DNA of 64,000 nucleotides from Helopsaltes ochotensis (taxonomy: Eukaryota > Chordata > Aves > Passeriformes > Locustellidae): positions 479,762 through 543,761 of the forward strand of contig VXBM01000430.1 of NCBI GenBank assembly GCA_013400155.1, given 5' to 3'. Positions 1 to 10,653 of the stretch are shown in pieces. Numbering within the stretch: the first letter of the stretch is position 1; every line of letters starts with the position of its first letter. Both the position numbers and the translations under genes were made by a program. The notes below the pieces were generated by a model that searched no databases, was not told the DNA's origin, and saw nothing but the letters and a program-made list of their open reading frames with translations.

Positions 1-395
1 CTGTGGACAACAAGTGGTACCACCAAAACTGGTCTTCTGTGACACCAAACTGGCGTCACCCATTGGCTACATTAGTAAAGTTAAAGATCAACAGGATTAA
101 AGGGCTGTGGCAAACCCCTAATGAGGAAATGTACCTTTCACAGCTGGAAAAAAAGTATGGAAACAGTCTAATGAGGAAAATTACTCTTTCAGCAAATTAT
201 CTCCAAGTCAGTCATGGCATTGGAGACCTGGTCAGCCATATTTGGAGAAGGCAGTGGTTGGTAGAGCTAGTTGGCATATTTTTTAACCTTGCTGCTGTCA
301 TTAAATACAAAAAAGGTTTTAAGAAAGGAAAGAGTTTCTTTATCAAGAATTCCAGCCTAACTCAATTGAGATGGAGCCTGTCTACTCCTTTGTAG
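1..395 (+). other. Unrecognised open frame, cut by the left edge
   Basis: The frame is open from the first bases of the window to a TAG at 393-395, giving about 130 codons. The apparent start at 3 is a GTG, so the true 5' end lies outside. The translation has a Trp/Arg-rich segment (HIWRRQW, about residues 80-86), then a hydrophobic stretch (about residues 87-101), then a Lys-rich tail, which would suit a membrane-proximal segment. I do not recognise the protein. A run of this length is expected by chance about once in six frames of 64 kb at this composition (my estimate), so length alone does not support coding. It could be the tail of a decayed element lying to the left. Confidence 0.25.
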
Positions 396-1730
396 ACACA
401 TCCTAATGTCACTGTTGAACTTTGCCAAATTCTGAGACTGTTTCTGATTGTCTCTAATACTATAAATAACCTGAAAACAATTGCTTTGACTTCTGGTTCA
501 ACACCCTTTTATTTCTGGCATGGTAGCTTCAAGTTCAAATAAAATAAAATTATAAGCAGGGTTAGAGGAGTAAAAAAGAATGACTCTTTTAATGTGGGTG
601 ATGGTTAGATGTCTAGGTCAGCAAAAATTGAAACTACAGCTATTTAAAGGTCTTTGTGCATCTTGATCTGTAGGATTATGGCTTTATTTAGCAAGTAGAC
701 ACAAGACATATATGTAATTTTTTATAGAATGAATCCCAAAGAAAACACAGTTGTCTAGTATCCTACTTTTTTCCAGACCTGTATTTGTGAGATTATTTGG
801 AGCATTCACTGTAGTTTCTTAAAACAATATTCAGCGTAATTAATTGATATACGATTGCTTCATACTTGTAGAGGGTATAAGCAAACAATGGCAACAATTT
901 TTGTTTCATAGTGGTTTTCATAGTGTTGAAAACATGGTATTATACACAGAAATTAAATCCTTACGTCCTTGTCTGAACGATTTCATATTGACAGTTATCT
1001 TGCTCTTTAGTATGTATACATACCTCCATAGGACATAGAATATGTGCAATCTCTTGCCACTCATAGTAGTAAACTATGTAGATTAAAGCTCTGAACATAA
1101 AATTTAATATAAATTATGTCTTTCAAAAAGTGTGAACCCTTAATATTATTCTTAGCTGGCAGTATGTTGGTTTAAAATGTTTCCACATGCAGTTTTTAAA
1201 AGGTTAACTTCTGTTGTACAAGATGAGCAGAATTGATGAAAGAATTGGGATCTGACATTGGTACAGTGCAGTTTTATTGATTTTATTTCTTGAAATGGAA
1301 AATACCATTTAAATTAATAATATATTGTTTGACTAATATCATGGTAACAAATATTAAATGGATCTAGGAATTGATAACATGAAGAAAAGCACACGTTGTT
1401 GATGGTATAAATTAACACCCAAAACATGATGTTTATGGAAAATTGTTTTCTCTTTCATCAGTGAATATGATCTTGAAACAAACTTATAAATTAATTTTGA
1501 GGAATAGTAACTATTCTTTTGTATTTTCTCTTATGATTATGGTAAATAGCTGGCTATGAAATATTAAATTAATAGAGTATCTTTTGTAGTGGACCTGAAT
1601 ATTGAACTGTGGAGCTTGTGGATGCATAAACTAATTTTTATTTTAAGTTTGATTTCTATCTGTAATATGATAAGGTTATCATGTTGTTAGCAAAAATAAT
1701 CTGTAGATCCATGGGCTTTTTGAAAAGAGC
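396..1730. other. A+T-rich non-genic stretch
   Basis: No coding frame longer than 64 codons and no recognisable repeat family. The sequence is A+T-rich with many short ATTAAA and TTTAAA motifs. I see nothing else in it. Confidence 0.6.
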
Positions 1731-2600
1731 TTAGGAGCTTCCCCATGCTAGACACAAACAGCTCCAACTGGCTCCAAAAGAAACCCGCTGGCCAAAGTTG
1801 AGCCAATGTGAGAGAAACAACCTAGCAGACACCAAGGTCAGAGAAGCAGGAAGGGGAGGAGGTGCTCTCAGAGCCAGAGTACGGACTCCTCTGCAGCCCA
1901 TGGTACAGACCAGGGTGAGGCAGCTGTGCCCTGCAGCCCGTGGAGGTCCATGGTGGGGCAAATGGCCATCTTACTGCCCATGGATGACCCTGTGCTGGAG
2001 AAAGTGCACTTGCTCTGAAGGAAAGCGCAGCCTATGAGCACATGCAGGAGCAGGCTCCTGGCAGGAATCTCAGAATCTCAGACCCTGGGGGACCCACCCT
2101 GGAACAGACTGTTCCTAAAAGGCTTACGGTATGGAAAGCTCCTATCCTTGACCAATTCTTGAAGAGGCAGGAAGAAGCCACGCTTGAGCAGTTCATGAAG
2201 GATTGTATCCCCAAGGAATGACACCCCTCCCTCTGATACAGGGGAACAGCATGAGGAGCAAGGAGAGGCAGAGAGAAGCTGCTGTGGATTCACCCATATG
2301 CTGACATTCCCCTTCTGTGTGTAGAGGGAAGAGATAGTGGAGAAATCAGGCAAAGAAATGAGGTTGAGCCTGAGAGGAAGGGTGAGAAGGAAGAAGATGA
2401 TTTTAGTTTTGTCTTGTTTTTAACCATCCTACTCTATTTTTAACTGGTAATATATTTAAATTTCCCCTAGACCTATTCAAGTCTATTAATCTCAATCCAC
2501 GAAACCTTCTCTTTTCCTTTCCTCTCCTGTCCTGTAGAGGAGAGGTGTGAGAGAGCAGCTGGGTGAGAATCTGGAATCCAGCCAAGATCATCCCATCATA
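1731..2600 (+). mobile_element. G+C-richer interspersed repeat, probable avian LTR/ERV type
   Basis: A sharp rise in G+C marks this block against A+T-rich flanks. It has a reiterated internal texture of the phrase CAGCCCATGG or CAGCCCGTGG, GGAGCAG phrases and GGACCCAC-like phrases, followed by a T-rich part and a closing segment with GAGAGGTGTGAGAGAGCAGC and CATCCAGCC-like words. I recognise this as an interspersed bird repeat of LTR-retrotransposon character, read on the + strand. The family name is not assigned. Where related copies carry a polyadenylation signal, this one reads TAATATAT (near 2447), so it looks decayed. Open frames inside it on both strands (60-91 codons) are by-products of its higher G+C. 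No retroviral protein domain is recognisable. Confidence 0.6.
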
Positions 2601-3666
2601 GTGTCAAAGGTGGGTGTGTTCCTCACATTTCACAGGCAAAAGTTACTTTTTTAAATGCAACTTCAATGAGGTTAGTTTTCTTTGTATTTTGAAAATATAG
2701 GAACATTATCCACTGTCTCCTTTCCTTTAGACCCTTTCCTTTCCTCCCTTAGAAGTGAAAGGGGTGTTTTTTCTTCCTGGTTATATGAGGTGTTTAATGA
2801 TGGTTTTAATTCTATTAAAAAAAAAAAAAATGTCTACTGTAGCCATGAAGTCATCCTAACAGTATCACTGTGTAAACTCTAATTTTTATGGATACAAAGT
2901 TTTGATGTAGGAATGGGTACAATGTGAATAACATTCTTCCTTTAACTAAAAAAACAAACAAACAAAAACTAGTAAAGGCTGTAAGACTAAATTGCTGCTC
3001 CTTAATTTCATCTCTCTCTCCACATCTCTAAAGATGTTATAGCACAGCTGTATTCACTTCCACATTTATTTTTTTAATAAAGCCTAAACTACTGTAGTAG
3101 CAAACTTCTGATGAGAGACATCCTTATTACTCTGAGCTCCACAGAAATGTATCACAAGCTATTAATTAGAACAGTTTTTGCAAGTACAGTTGAGAAATCA
3201 AATTTAGGAAGCGGTCAAGAAAAACAAATGGAGCAAGATGAAAACTACTGCAGCTGCATAAACATACTTACATTTTGGTTAAAAGACATAATGTGGCTTT
3301 AAGGAAAATTCTTTCATCATCTCTGCTCGAATTGGTATTGCTTTAATTTGGCGTGATTTTGTGCGCGTTAATTCTTTCTAAAGGAAACCATGTAGGAAGT
3401 TCTGCTTCAGGTATTAACAGTTCCTGCTCTAAGCCCTGAGAGAGTGGATATGTTTGGGGCACTGACAGATTCTGGGATGGCCTAAGGCCACGTGTGAGGG
3501 CCACAGGAGCAGGAGAAATCTTGACTCTTGTGTTTGTGTGTCCAACAACACTGGAACCCAACATCTGCTGGTCTGTTTACCAACTTCTGCTGTCCGAATT
3601 AGGGGTGTGAGGTAGGACCAAATGCGAGAGGAGCTGCAAACTGCTTCCCTGTTAACAGTGAGCATG

Positions 3667-3709
3667 TTCAGAGAGTGTTAGACAGTGATCTGTCTGCACA
3701 CTCTCTGAA
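3667..3709. repeat. Imperfect palindrome, 18-bp hairpin stem
   Basis: Arms 3667-3678 (TTCAGAGAGTGT) and 3698-3709 (ACACTCTCTGAA) are perfectly complementary over 12 bp. Inside them AGACAG (3680-3685) pairs with CTGTCT (3690-3695) around a TGAT loop, with a 1x2 internal loop between the stems. The total length of 43 bases is short for a microRNA precursor. The function is unknown. Confidence 0.7.
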
Positions 3710-4874
3710 TGCCTGGGGAGCGCCAGATGTGTTTTGAGAAGGCACTGCGGTACGGAGGAGCAGTTTTATAATTAGCGTGGATGATAAGAGAGAAATTTGC
3801 ATACTAAGGGCTTATATTAATTGCTATGTGTTCCATTGCTGATTTTGTGTCACAGATCTCTTGGACTGAGTATTTTATGCCTTTTTTATCCTTCATCAGA
3901 ACAAAATGCAGCAGGAGATGTAATTGTCGTAATATTGTTAAGCCCTTTGATATTCATCTAGCACTGTTCATCCAGTGGAGAAGTATATTTGTTTCAACAA
4001 AAACCACTGGGGCTGGTTGTTGCAATGATAAAACAGTACAGGCTGCACAATTTGCTCCCTTAATGGATTTCTAAAACATAATATATATTGTCAGAATTAC
4101 AACCTATAGTACAGTGGGTTTTATATGTTTGTTTTCTAATTACTTTCTGGTGAAATGCTCATTTCAATTCCTTAGAAAATTGACTAAACTGTAGAGCTAA
4201 AACTAATAAAAATAGAGTTTTACAGATATATTTCCTCTAGCAAATTATGCTGATGTTTAATAAAAAGAAAGGAAAAAAATACTGAATTACAAACGGTTAT
4301 GGATCAACACTCAGTAGTGTACTTTCCTCACCAATTTGTTTCTAATTTCAAAGATATTTCATTCAAAATTCCTGACAAGAAAAGATGAAAATCCAAGAAC
4401 AGATTTCAAAATTAATCTCTCATTTGCATCTGACTAGTGATATAACTTTAAGAGCATTAATATGCTTCAAATTTTTCATTTAATTTTATTAGTATATCAC
4501 CTACTTTCTAACTTCTTGAATGGGTCTGTAAATTGTAATGTAACATTTTTCAAATATCTTATAAATATTTTTTAATTACATATTTTATCGTGATGATGGA
4601 AACCAGAAAAGATATAAAGGGGGTTTTTTGATGCATGTGTCTAATTAGCCATTCAATATTGTATTCTTTCTTTTTTAGTAAAATATTTTTATTTCACTTA
4701 AAGATACATATTTAATACTTATGTTCTGTATGTCATGTTATTTATGTTCTGTAGTTTCTGAACCCTATTACACCACCTCCCTCCCTGTTTTTTCCAGTAA
4801 GTCGGGAAAGCTTGCTTTAAAACAGCCAGCTACCTTTTATATTTTTGCAGAGTCGCATGAGAGTATTTGCATGC

Positions 4875-4918
4875 CGTCAGAATAAAAGTTCATCTAGTCA
4901 TATATCCCATTTCTGACG
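4875..4918. repeat. 8-bp inverted repeat with a CpG in each arm
   Basis: CGTCAGAA (4875-4882) and TTCTGACG (4911-4918) are exact reverse complements, 28 bases apart, just right of an ATTTGCAT octamer (4865-4872). Both arms keep a CpG in CpG-poor DNA. Chance is a reasonable explanation for arms this short. Confidence 0.4.
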
Positions 4919-5790
4919 TTAACCAAAAATGCCTATGTATAGAATACTTACTAAGAGCAGCGCAGGAATACTGTCTCAGAGAAGTGTCATGACTTCTTAG
5001 CAATTCATGTCTTAGAAGTTTCCAGAAAGAGATCAGTGTTTTTCAACTCTAATACTTCTTACTGGATATTTTTTTGGCAATTTTTTAAAATTATTTTTGA
5101 ACAGATGTAAATTTTTAGCATCCACTATGCCTTGCCATGAAAAAATTATAAATTCAACCGAACCTTAGTAAAACATTTACACTTTTGCTTTACATCTACT
5201 TTTACATTTTTATGATGTTGAAACAGAAAATTAATTCAGTTCCTTCTTTCTTCACACCATCACTCATATGATCTTCCAACTCCATGGAAACTGCTCAGTT
5301 ATCCCTCTCTTCTTTCCCTTCTTATTTATTTTTTCCTAATTTAGTAACTCAGTGTTCCTGTATGTAAGGGCCTTTTTTGTGCCAGCTAAGTTTCTCTAAA
5401 AATGACTGTAGTAGACCTTTGTTAAATGCCATTTTAAGGCCTGCCTAGCTAGACCTCTGATCTAGCAGAGTCAATTTATTGACTCATTCAGAAAACCGGC
5501 ATAGGTTAGTAACACCTAAGATTTTTTGAATAAAAATTGTTCTGATTCTTCTCCAATAAATCATGTTTGCCCATGCCTCATCTTATTTGTAATTAAGAAT
5601 GTAAACATCAGTTCTTTCTGGGCTTTTTTATGCCCTCTTAAAGCTTTTAAAAAATTTTCCTTGTGTTAGCTGTTTTCTAGACTTCTTGAATTCTTTAATG
5701 TCTGGTATCTAGTCCCAGCACTTTTTAACTACATATTTTGTCTCCTTGATTTATGACAATGTTCAGTTTGAGACAGATCCTCTGATGTAA

Positions 5791-5815
5791 CCCATATATA
5801 TATATAATATATGGG
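5791..5815. repeat. AT-rich palindrome capped by CCC/GGG
   Basis: CCCATATAT (5791-5799) and ATATATGGG (5807-5815) are exact reverse complements flanking a short TA-rich centre. It is a (TA)n-type cruciform-prone site. No function is implied. Confidence 0.65.
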
Positions 5816-7080
5816 TACAGAATTATTTATTGCCATGCTTCTCCTGTGTGAATGCAGAGCAAACTCAAGTAGCTTTCTTGTTTCCCTAATTTTTATTATT
5901 GTTTATGTAATTGTCAATAGACTATGAAGTTTCTTGCTGTTGATTTGTTAGAAAAAGGATTATTAATAGTTTTTATAATTTCTTCAAGTTGTTCCTCATA
6001 TCTTATTTTGAGTCTCTTAGTTATCTTTATAAAAGATACTGTCAGATTTTAAGATCTATTTTCCCCCTTTTAAAAAGATAGCTGCACTATTCATGTGATA
6101 TAATATTTTATCTGGTTCCCTTATGAAATAACCACAGTAGACCCTACCCCAGAATATATGTAGGAGAAACTCATTTAACTTTCTTCTGCTCTATTCTCAA
6201 ACTTGAATGTGTTTTCAGATTGTTCCCAAAATCTGTAATAAGATAAAAATCAGATCGTTAATTCTCTTTTGCCCCCCATTTTATTAATTCCTAAAATATT
6301 TTCTTAACATTATTCCTGTTGATAGAAGGTCAAGAATTATACTTGTTTCTTTTTTCTTTTGTCTCATGATTAAGTTGTAAAAATGTGCCTCCAAGGGTGC
6401 CAATGCTCTGTTCAAGTTTCATTCCTTTGAATTCAACCTGTCAAATATGATTAATCAGTGATCAATCTTTTCAGTTATACAGAAATTTTTGCCCTGTGTG
6501 AAATATCTGATAATTTGTCTCAGATAGCAAGGTACTTGTTACAATTACGGAATATTTTAAAATGTTTCCTCTGATTAAATTTCAACTTCTTTGAAGTAGC
6601 AGACATTGAGATTCACTTGTTGCAGGAAGGGGAGTTGGACTTATCTTTGTGGGGGCCTTCTAGCTCAGAATATTGTTATTCAAATTACTTTTTAAGAAAA
6701 CTTAAAAAAAGTATTTGAAATGTAAGGAGAGACTAATTCAGCCTTCAATTTGGGATGTCTTCTACCAGTCTTGGAAAAAGAACAAAAGGAATTGTTCCTC
6801 AGCAGTGTCTCTCTTAAAATTGCATGCTCATGGATTTGAACATTTTTGACATTTGGAAATTTCAGTTCTTTAAACAGTCAGCAGTGGATGTTTGGAATAT
6901 CTTGTGCTTTGCCTTGCTGTGCTATGTATAGCCCACTGCTTTCAGAACGGCTATCTTGGGTTATTATGTTCATTGAAGAGATCATGGCTTAGTTGTCCCT
7001 TATCTGCCCTCTCACTTTCTAACCCTTTAAGCCAAGTTTGTGTAAAGATATGTCTCTGTGTAAACATTCATAATATTTCT

Positions 7081-7176
7081 TATTCCTTCTTTCTTTCCTT
7101 TTCTTTCTTTTCATCCCTCCCTTCCACCCTCTCCTCCTCCCTTCCTCTCTTACTTGTTTATCCCTTCCTCTTTTAC
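7081..7176. repeat. Polypyrimidine tract
   Basis: A nearly pure C/T run on the + strand, with TTCTTTC-like and CCCTCC-like words, immediately left of a CR1 copy. It has the look of a decayed pyrimidine microsatellite. Confidence 0.7.
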
Positions 7177-7191
7177 TTATTTATCTAGCAT

Positions 7192-7919
7192 ATCCAGCTC
7201 AAGAAGTGCAACAATGCAAATCTCATGAGATTTAACAAGACCAAGTGCAAGGGGCTGCACCTGGGTCAGGACAACCCCTGATATCAACACAGGCTGTGGG
7301 ATGAGCAGATTGAGAGCAGCCCTGTGAGAAGGACTTGGGGCTGCTGGTGGATGAGAGGCTGGACATGAGCCAGAAATGTGCTCTTGCATCCCAGAAAGCC
7401 AGAAGTGTCCTGAGGCTGCATCCAAAGTAGCATGGGCAGCACAGGAAGGGAGAGGATTCTTCCCCTCTGCTCTGCTCTGCTCTGCTCTGGTGCGACCCTA
7501 CCTGGAGTGCTGCATCCAGCTCTGGGGTCCTCAATACAGAAAAGACATTGACCTGTTGGAGCAAGTCTGGGACAAACCACCAAGTGGATCAGGGGGGTGG
7601 AGCTCCTCTTCTATGAGGCATGGCTGAGAGAACTGAGTTTGTTCAGAGTTGGAAAAGAGTAGGCTCAGGGGTTACAGCCTTGCAGTATCTAAGCTGGGCC
7701 TGTAAGAATGATGGAAAGGGACTATCTACAAGGATGTGTAGTGACCAAAAAAAGTGGCTTCAAACTGGAAGAGAGTAGATCTGAATTAGATATCAGGAAG
7801 TAATTCTTTATTATGAGGGTGGCAAATGGAACAGGTTGCCCAGAGAAGGTGTGGTTGCCCTGTGCCCAGAAGTGTTCAAGGCCAGGTTGGATGGGGCTCT
7901 GAGCAGCCTGGTCTAGTGA
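7192..7919 (+). mobile_element. CR1 LINE fragment (copy 1), 3' half, cut by assembly gap
   Basis: This is the C-terminal ORF2 and 3' region of a CR1 non-LTR retrotransposon in sense orientation. Diagnostic phrases include AACAAGACCAAGTGCAAGGG, GAGAAGGACTTGGGGCTGC, TGGACATGAGCCAG, CTGGAGTGCTGCATCCAGCT and CAGAGAAGGTGTGG. It is 5'-truncated, as most CR1 copies are. It belongs to the same subfamily as the copy at 12150-13121, with near-identical phrasing throughout. It stops at the assembly gap after GCCTGGTCTAGTGA, so the last part of its 3' end is presumably inside the gap. The frames are broken and no intact reverse transcriptase is present. Confidence 0.92.
7465..7489. repeat. (CTCTG)5 inside CR1 copy 1
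   Basis: Five perfect CTCTG units lie within the CR1 copy. The sibling copy at 12150-13121 has only about two such units at the matching place (near 12690), so this is a local expansion after insertion or a subfamily difference. Confidence 0.8.
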
Positions 7920-8143
7920 NNNNNNNNNNNNNNNNNNNNNNNNNNNNNNNNNNNNNNNNNNNNNNNNNNNNNNNNNNNNNNNNNNNNNNNNNNNNNNNNN
8001 NNNNNNNNNNNNNNNNNNNNNNNNNNNNNNNNNNNNNNNNNNNNNNNNNNNNNNNNNNNNNNNNNNNNNNNNNNNNNNNNNNNNNNNNNNNNNNNNNNNN
8101 NNNNNNNNNNNNNNNNNNNNNNNNNNNNNNNNNNNNNNNNNNN
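7920..8143. other. Assembly gap (224 N)
   Basis: A run of unknown bases. It sits exactly between the 3' part of a CR1 copy and a C/A-rich low-complexity tract. Open frames that seem to cross it are not real. Confidence 0.99.
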
Positions 8144-8265
8144 CAAAAAAACCAAAACCAAACCAACAAACAAAACAAAAACAACAACAACAACAACAAC
8201 AACAAACAAAAAACAAAAAGAAAACCCCAAAAAACAAAACAAAATAACAACAACAAAAAAATCTA
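8144..8265. repeat. C/A-rich low-complexity tract with (CAA)n
   Basis: Almost only A and C on the + strand: AAACC and AAAC words, then about eight CAA units (about 8180-8205), then AAAAC words. It may continue into the gap on its left. Confidence 0.85.
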
Positions 8266-9630
8266 GCATAATACTTTGAGGTTTAAGAATTTCATAAAAA
8301 TAGTCCTGTGTCATAGAAGAGAACTGAGATAACAGCTTTTATTTTGTTGTTACTTAAGATAATTTTTTCAGGATTCAATTTCTTAAAAACAACACTTATT
8401 TGAGCTCATTGGAGACAGGTAGTCCCCTAATAGCATAAACACTTGTCTATGGATCTGAACACTTGTCTGACCTCGTCTCTTCCCATATGCTTTGTTTTTC
8501 TCAATTTTGGAAAATTTACCTCTCTGTCTTTCTCGGTTCCAGAAAATTTGTGATGAAAGAAAATAATAGTTTACTTAAGATAACCAAAGTTATTTCTCTA
8601 CATAAAGGCAAAATCCATTTATTCTGTTTTGTTTCTTTTTTTTTAAGATGCTTTGATCAGAATTTTATTTGTACTTGATTATGCAAAAGACGTTCTTTTG
8701 TTATAGTCTAAAACTGCCCTTCTTATTGCAAAAACATTGTGAAAGAATATTCTTTATTTTTTTGGTAAGGGAATAACATATAATATTTCTAGTATCTTTG
8801 TTTAATTATAGTAGGGAAGTAAATATGTTTAAAAACAATTTCAAGACATTCTCAGGCTGTGTTGACGTATAACATAATTGCAAAGGAAAATAAATAATCT
8901 TCAACATTATTTTACCTATTATGTGCAAGCAGAAATATCAATCATGAAGTCATTTAGCAGGAACTCTTAGATACCATAATAAGTCCTTACTTTCAGCCAT
9001 GCATCTTACCAAAGGTATTTATTTTCACATTACCAAATGTGTAATACAAATGAGTTGTAGAAGATGCAATTTCTGTAGTGCCAGATAATATACTATAGAA
9101 ACCCTTACGAATGTTATCTTAGAAAACATTTTTCTGTCCTAAAGTTTGCAAGAGGTCCTCGTAATTTTTTGTCAATGTTGTTTAGACATGTAATGGCTGT
9201 AAGTATTTAGAATCCAGAATTCCTTTTGTGTTGGCACTGCTGTAATTCAGGTGTCAGCATCAAAACCGGTATGTTAACCTCTACCCCAAAATGTCAGAGT
9301 GGCACATGTGCCCCAAGCGAAGCAAAGCCAGGAGCTGAGCAGCACTTACTTTTGGTTTCTAGTGGAGAATTTTGTCCAAGCTTTATTTAAGGTTCTTTCT
9401 AAAACGGGAGCAGGGGCATTCCCTCAGCTATACTATCTCTAAATTGGTCCAAAGCCCAGCCAACCCAATCTCTGCCCTTAGAGCCCCACTGTCCATCACT
9501 TAGTATCAAATGACTGTATCTGAATTAGAACTTGCTTAAGAGGCTATAAAACTGTTGAAGACTGATAGCTTCAGAGCAGCCTAACTCACCAAAATGTTGT
9601 TTCTTCTGTTCAGATTGATTAAATGTGAGA
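8266..9630. other. Non-genic stretch
   Basis: A+T-rich and mostly featureless. A somewhat G+C-richer part lies at about 9290-9490. I cannot assign it to a repeat family, and no open frame there is convincing. Confidence 0.5.
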
Positions 9631-9745
9631 TTTTTTTGTTTTGTTTTGTTTTTTATGGGGTTTTTTGTTTGTTTGTTTTGGGGATTTTTTTGTATGTTTT
9701 GGGTTTTTTTTTGGTTTTTTTTGTTATTGCTTTGTGGTTGTTCAT
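9631..9745. repeat. T/G-rich low-complexity tract
   Basis: TTTTG, GTTT and GGGTTTTTT words over about 115 bases. It is the complement-strand counterpart of the C/A-rich tracts at 8144, 13828 and 37138. Confidence 0.8.
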
Positions 9746-10163
9746 TGTTCTGGTAAACTAATCAATTAATAACTTTTATGTCATGTTGAAGGTCAACACT
9801 GGTGATTGCTGACCTTCAAATGGAAATGACTGTAATGGGCTCCTGTATAGTTGAGTGGAAATGCCTTTTACCAAGTCTAATGGCCTAGAACTGATAAGTT
9901 TAAATCAATTACTCTACATTCACACTCTTGTGGTTTTATGATCACTAGATGTAAAGGTATCTGCAGTTCTGAATTGTCTTAGACATTTACAACTCATCAC
10001 ACTGCACACCATGATTGAAGAAGGTGCTTTTTCGTGATATTTCCAGCTAACTAAGTGGAAGTGAATGCTTTTGGCAGTTCTGCATCCCTGGCTCCCATGG
10101 TATAAGCAGATCAATTTACATGAAGAATATTGTTGGTAAAATCTGAAAGGTCATGATACTCAG

Positions 10164-10185
10164 ACATACATAATACATACATAAT
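10164..10185. repeat. 11-bp tandem duplication
   Basis: Two perfect adjacent copies of ACATACATAAT. Confidence 0.8.
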
Positions 10186-10628
10186 AGTCTGCCTTCTGAA
10201 AAATCAATCTGTCTGCATTGATTAGGTGAAGAAAGCTATTGATGTTTCTGTTTGTTTCAGAAACTTATGGTTGCACTGAGAGTAAACTTTATTTCCATTG
10301 ACCTTACTAGGACTTCTTAAGTCTAATAAATAAATTATTTTATTTTATATGCAAGAGTAATCTTTATGATTTAGAAAATAAATATACAATTTACAATTTT
10401 ACAATATACAATTCACAATTTTAGGAAAATAGGTTATAAAGCGAAAGAACATAAGGTCCTAGAGTAAAATAATGAGACTTTTAAATTTTTTTTATTTCTC
10501 AACAAAACTAGATTTGACTCTACTCTTTTCTGTTTTCACAACACTCCACAAAAAACTTATAGCTTATAAACTGTTCAGTTTGTTTCCATCAAGATGTAAT
10601 AAAAACTTAAATAATGTAAAAAAAAAAT

Positions 10629-10653
10629 TGTGGTGTTCACAGTGAACACCACA
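10629..10653. repeat. Perfect 25-bp palindrome (12-bp arms, 1-base centre)
   Basis: TGTGGTGTTCAC (10629-10640), one A, then GTGAACACCACA (10642-10653). The arms are exact reverse complements. It follows a run of eight A and can form a cruciform. Each arm carries TGTGGT, the core recognised by RUNX proteins; whether that matters is inference. Confidence 0.85.

Larger units (their letters stand above)
2601..7080. other. Non-genic stretch with hairpins and octamer motifs
   Basis: No gene and no recognised repeat. It holds an A-rich run (2816-2830), a short AAAC tract (2948-2967), a G+C-richer portion around 3400-3760 with a strong hairpin, three ATTTGCAT octamers (3795, 4422, 4865), an 8-bp inverted repeat (4875-4918) and an AT palindrome (5791-5815). 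Open frames here (up to 98 codons) show no recognisable protein. Confidence 0.55.

Noticed and set aside
1731..2353. Frames of 60-91 codons in the G+C-rich block
   Set aside because: They belong to an interspersed repeat, with no domain and overlapping frames on both strands.
7722..8314. Frames of 126-171 codons on both strands
   Set aside because: They cross the run of unknown bases and low-complexity DNA.
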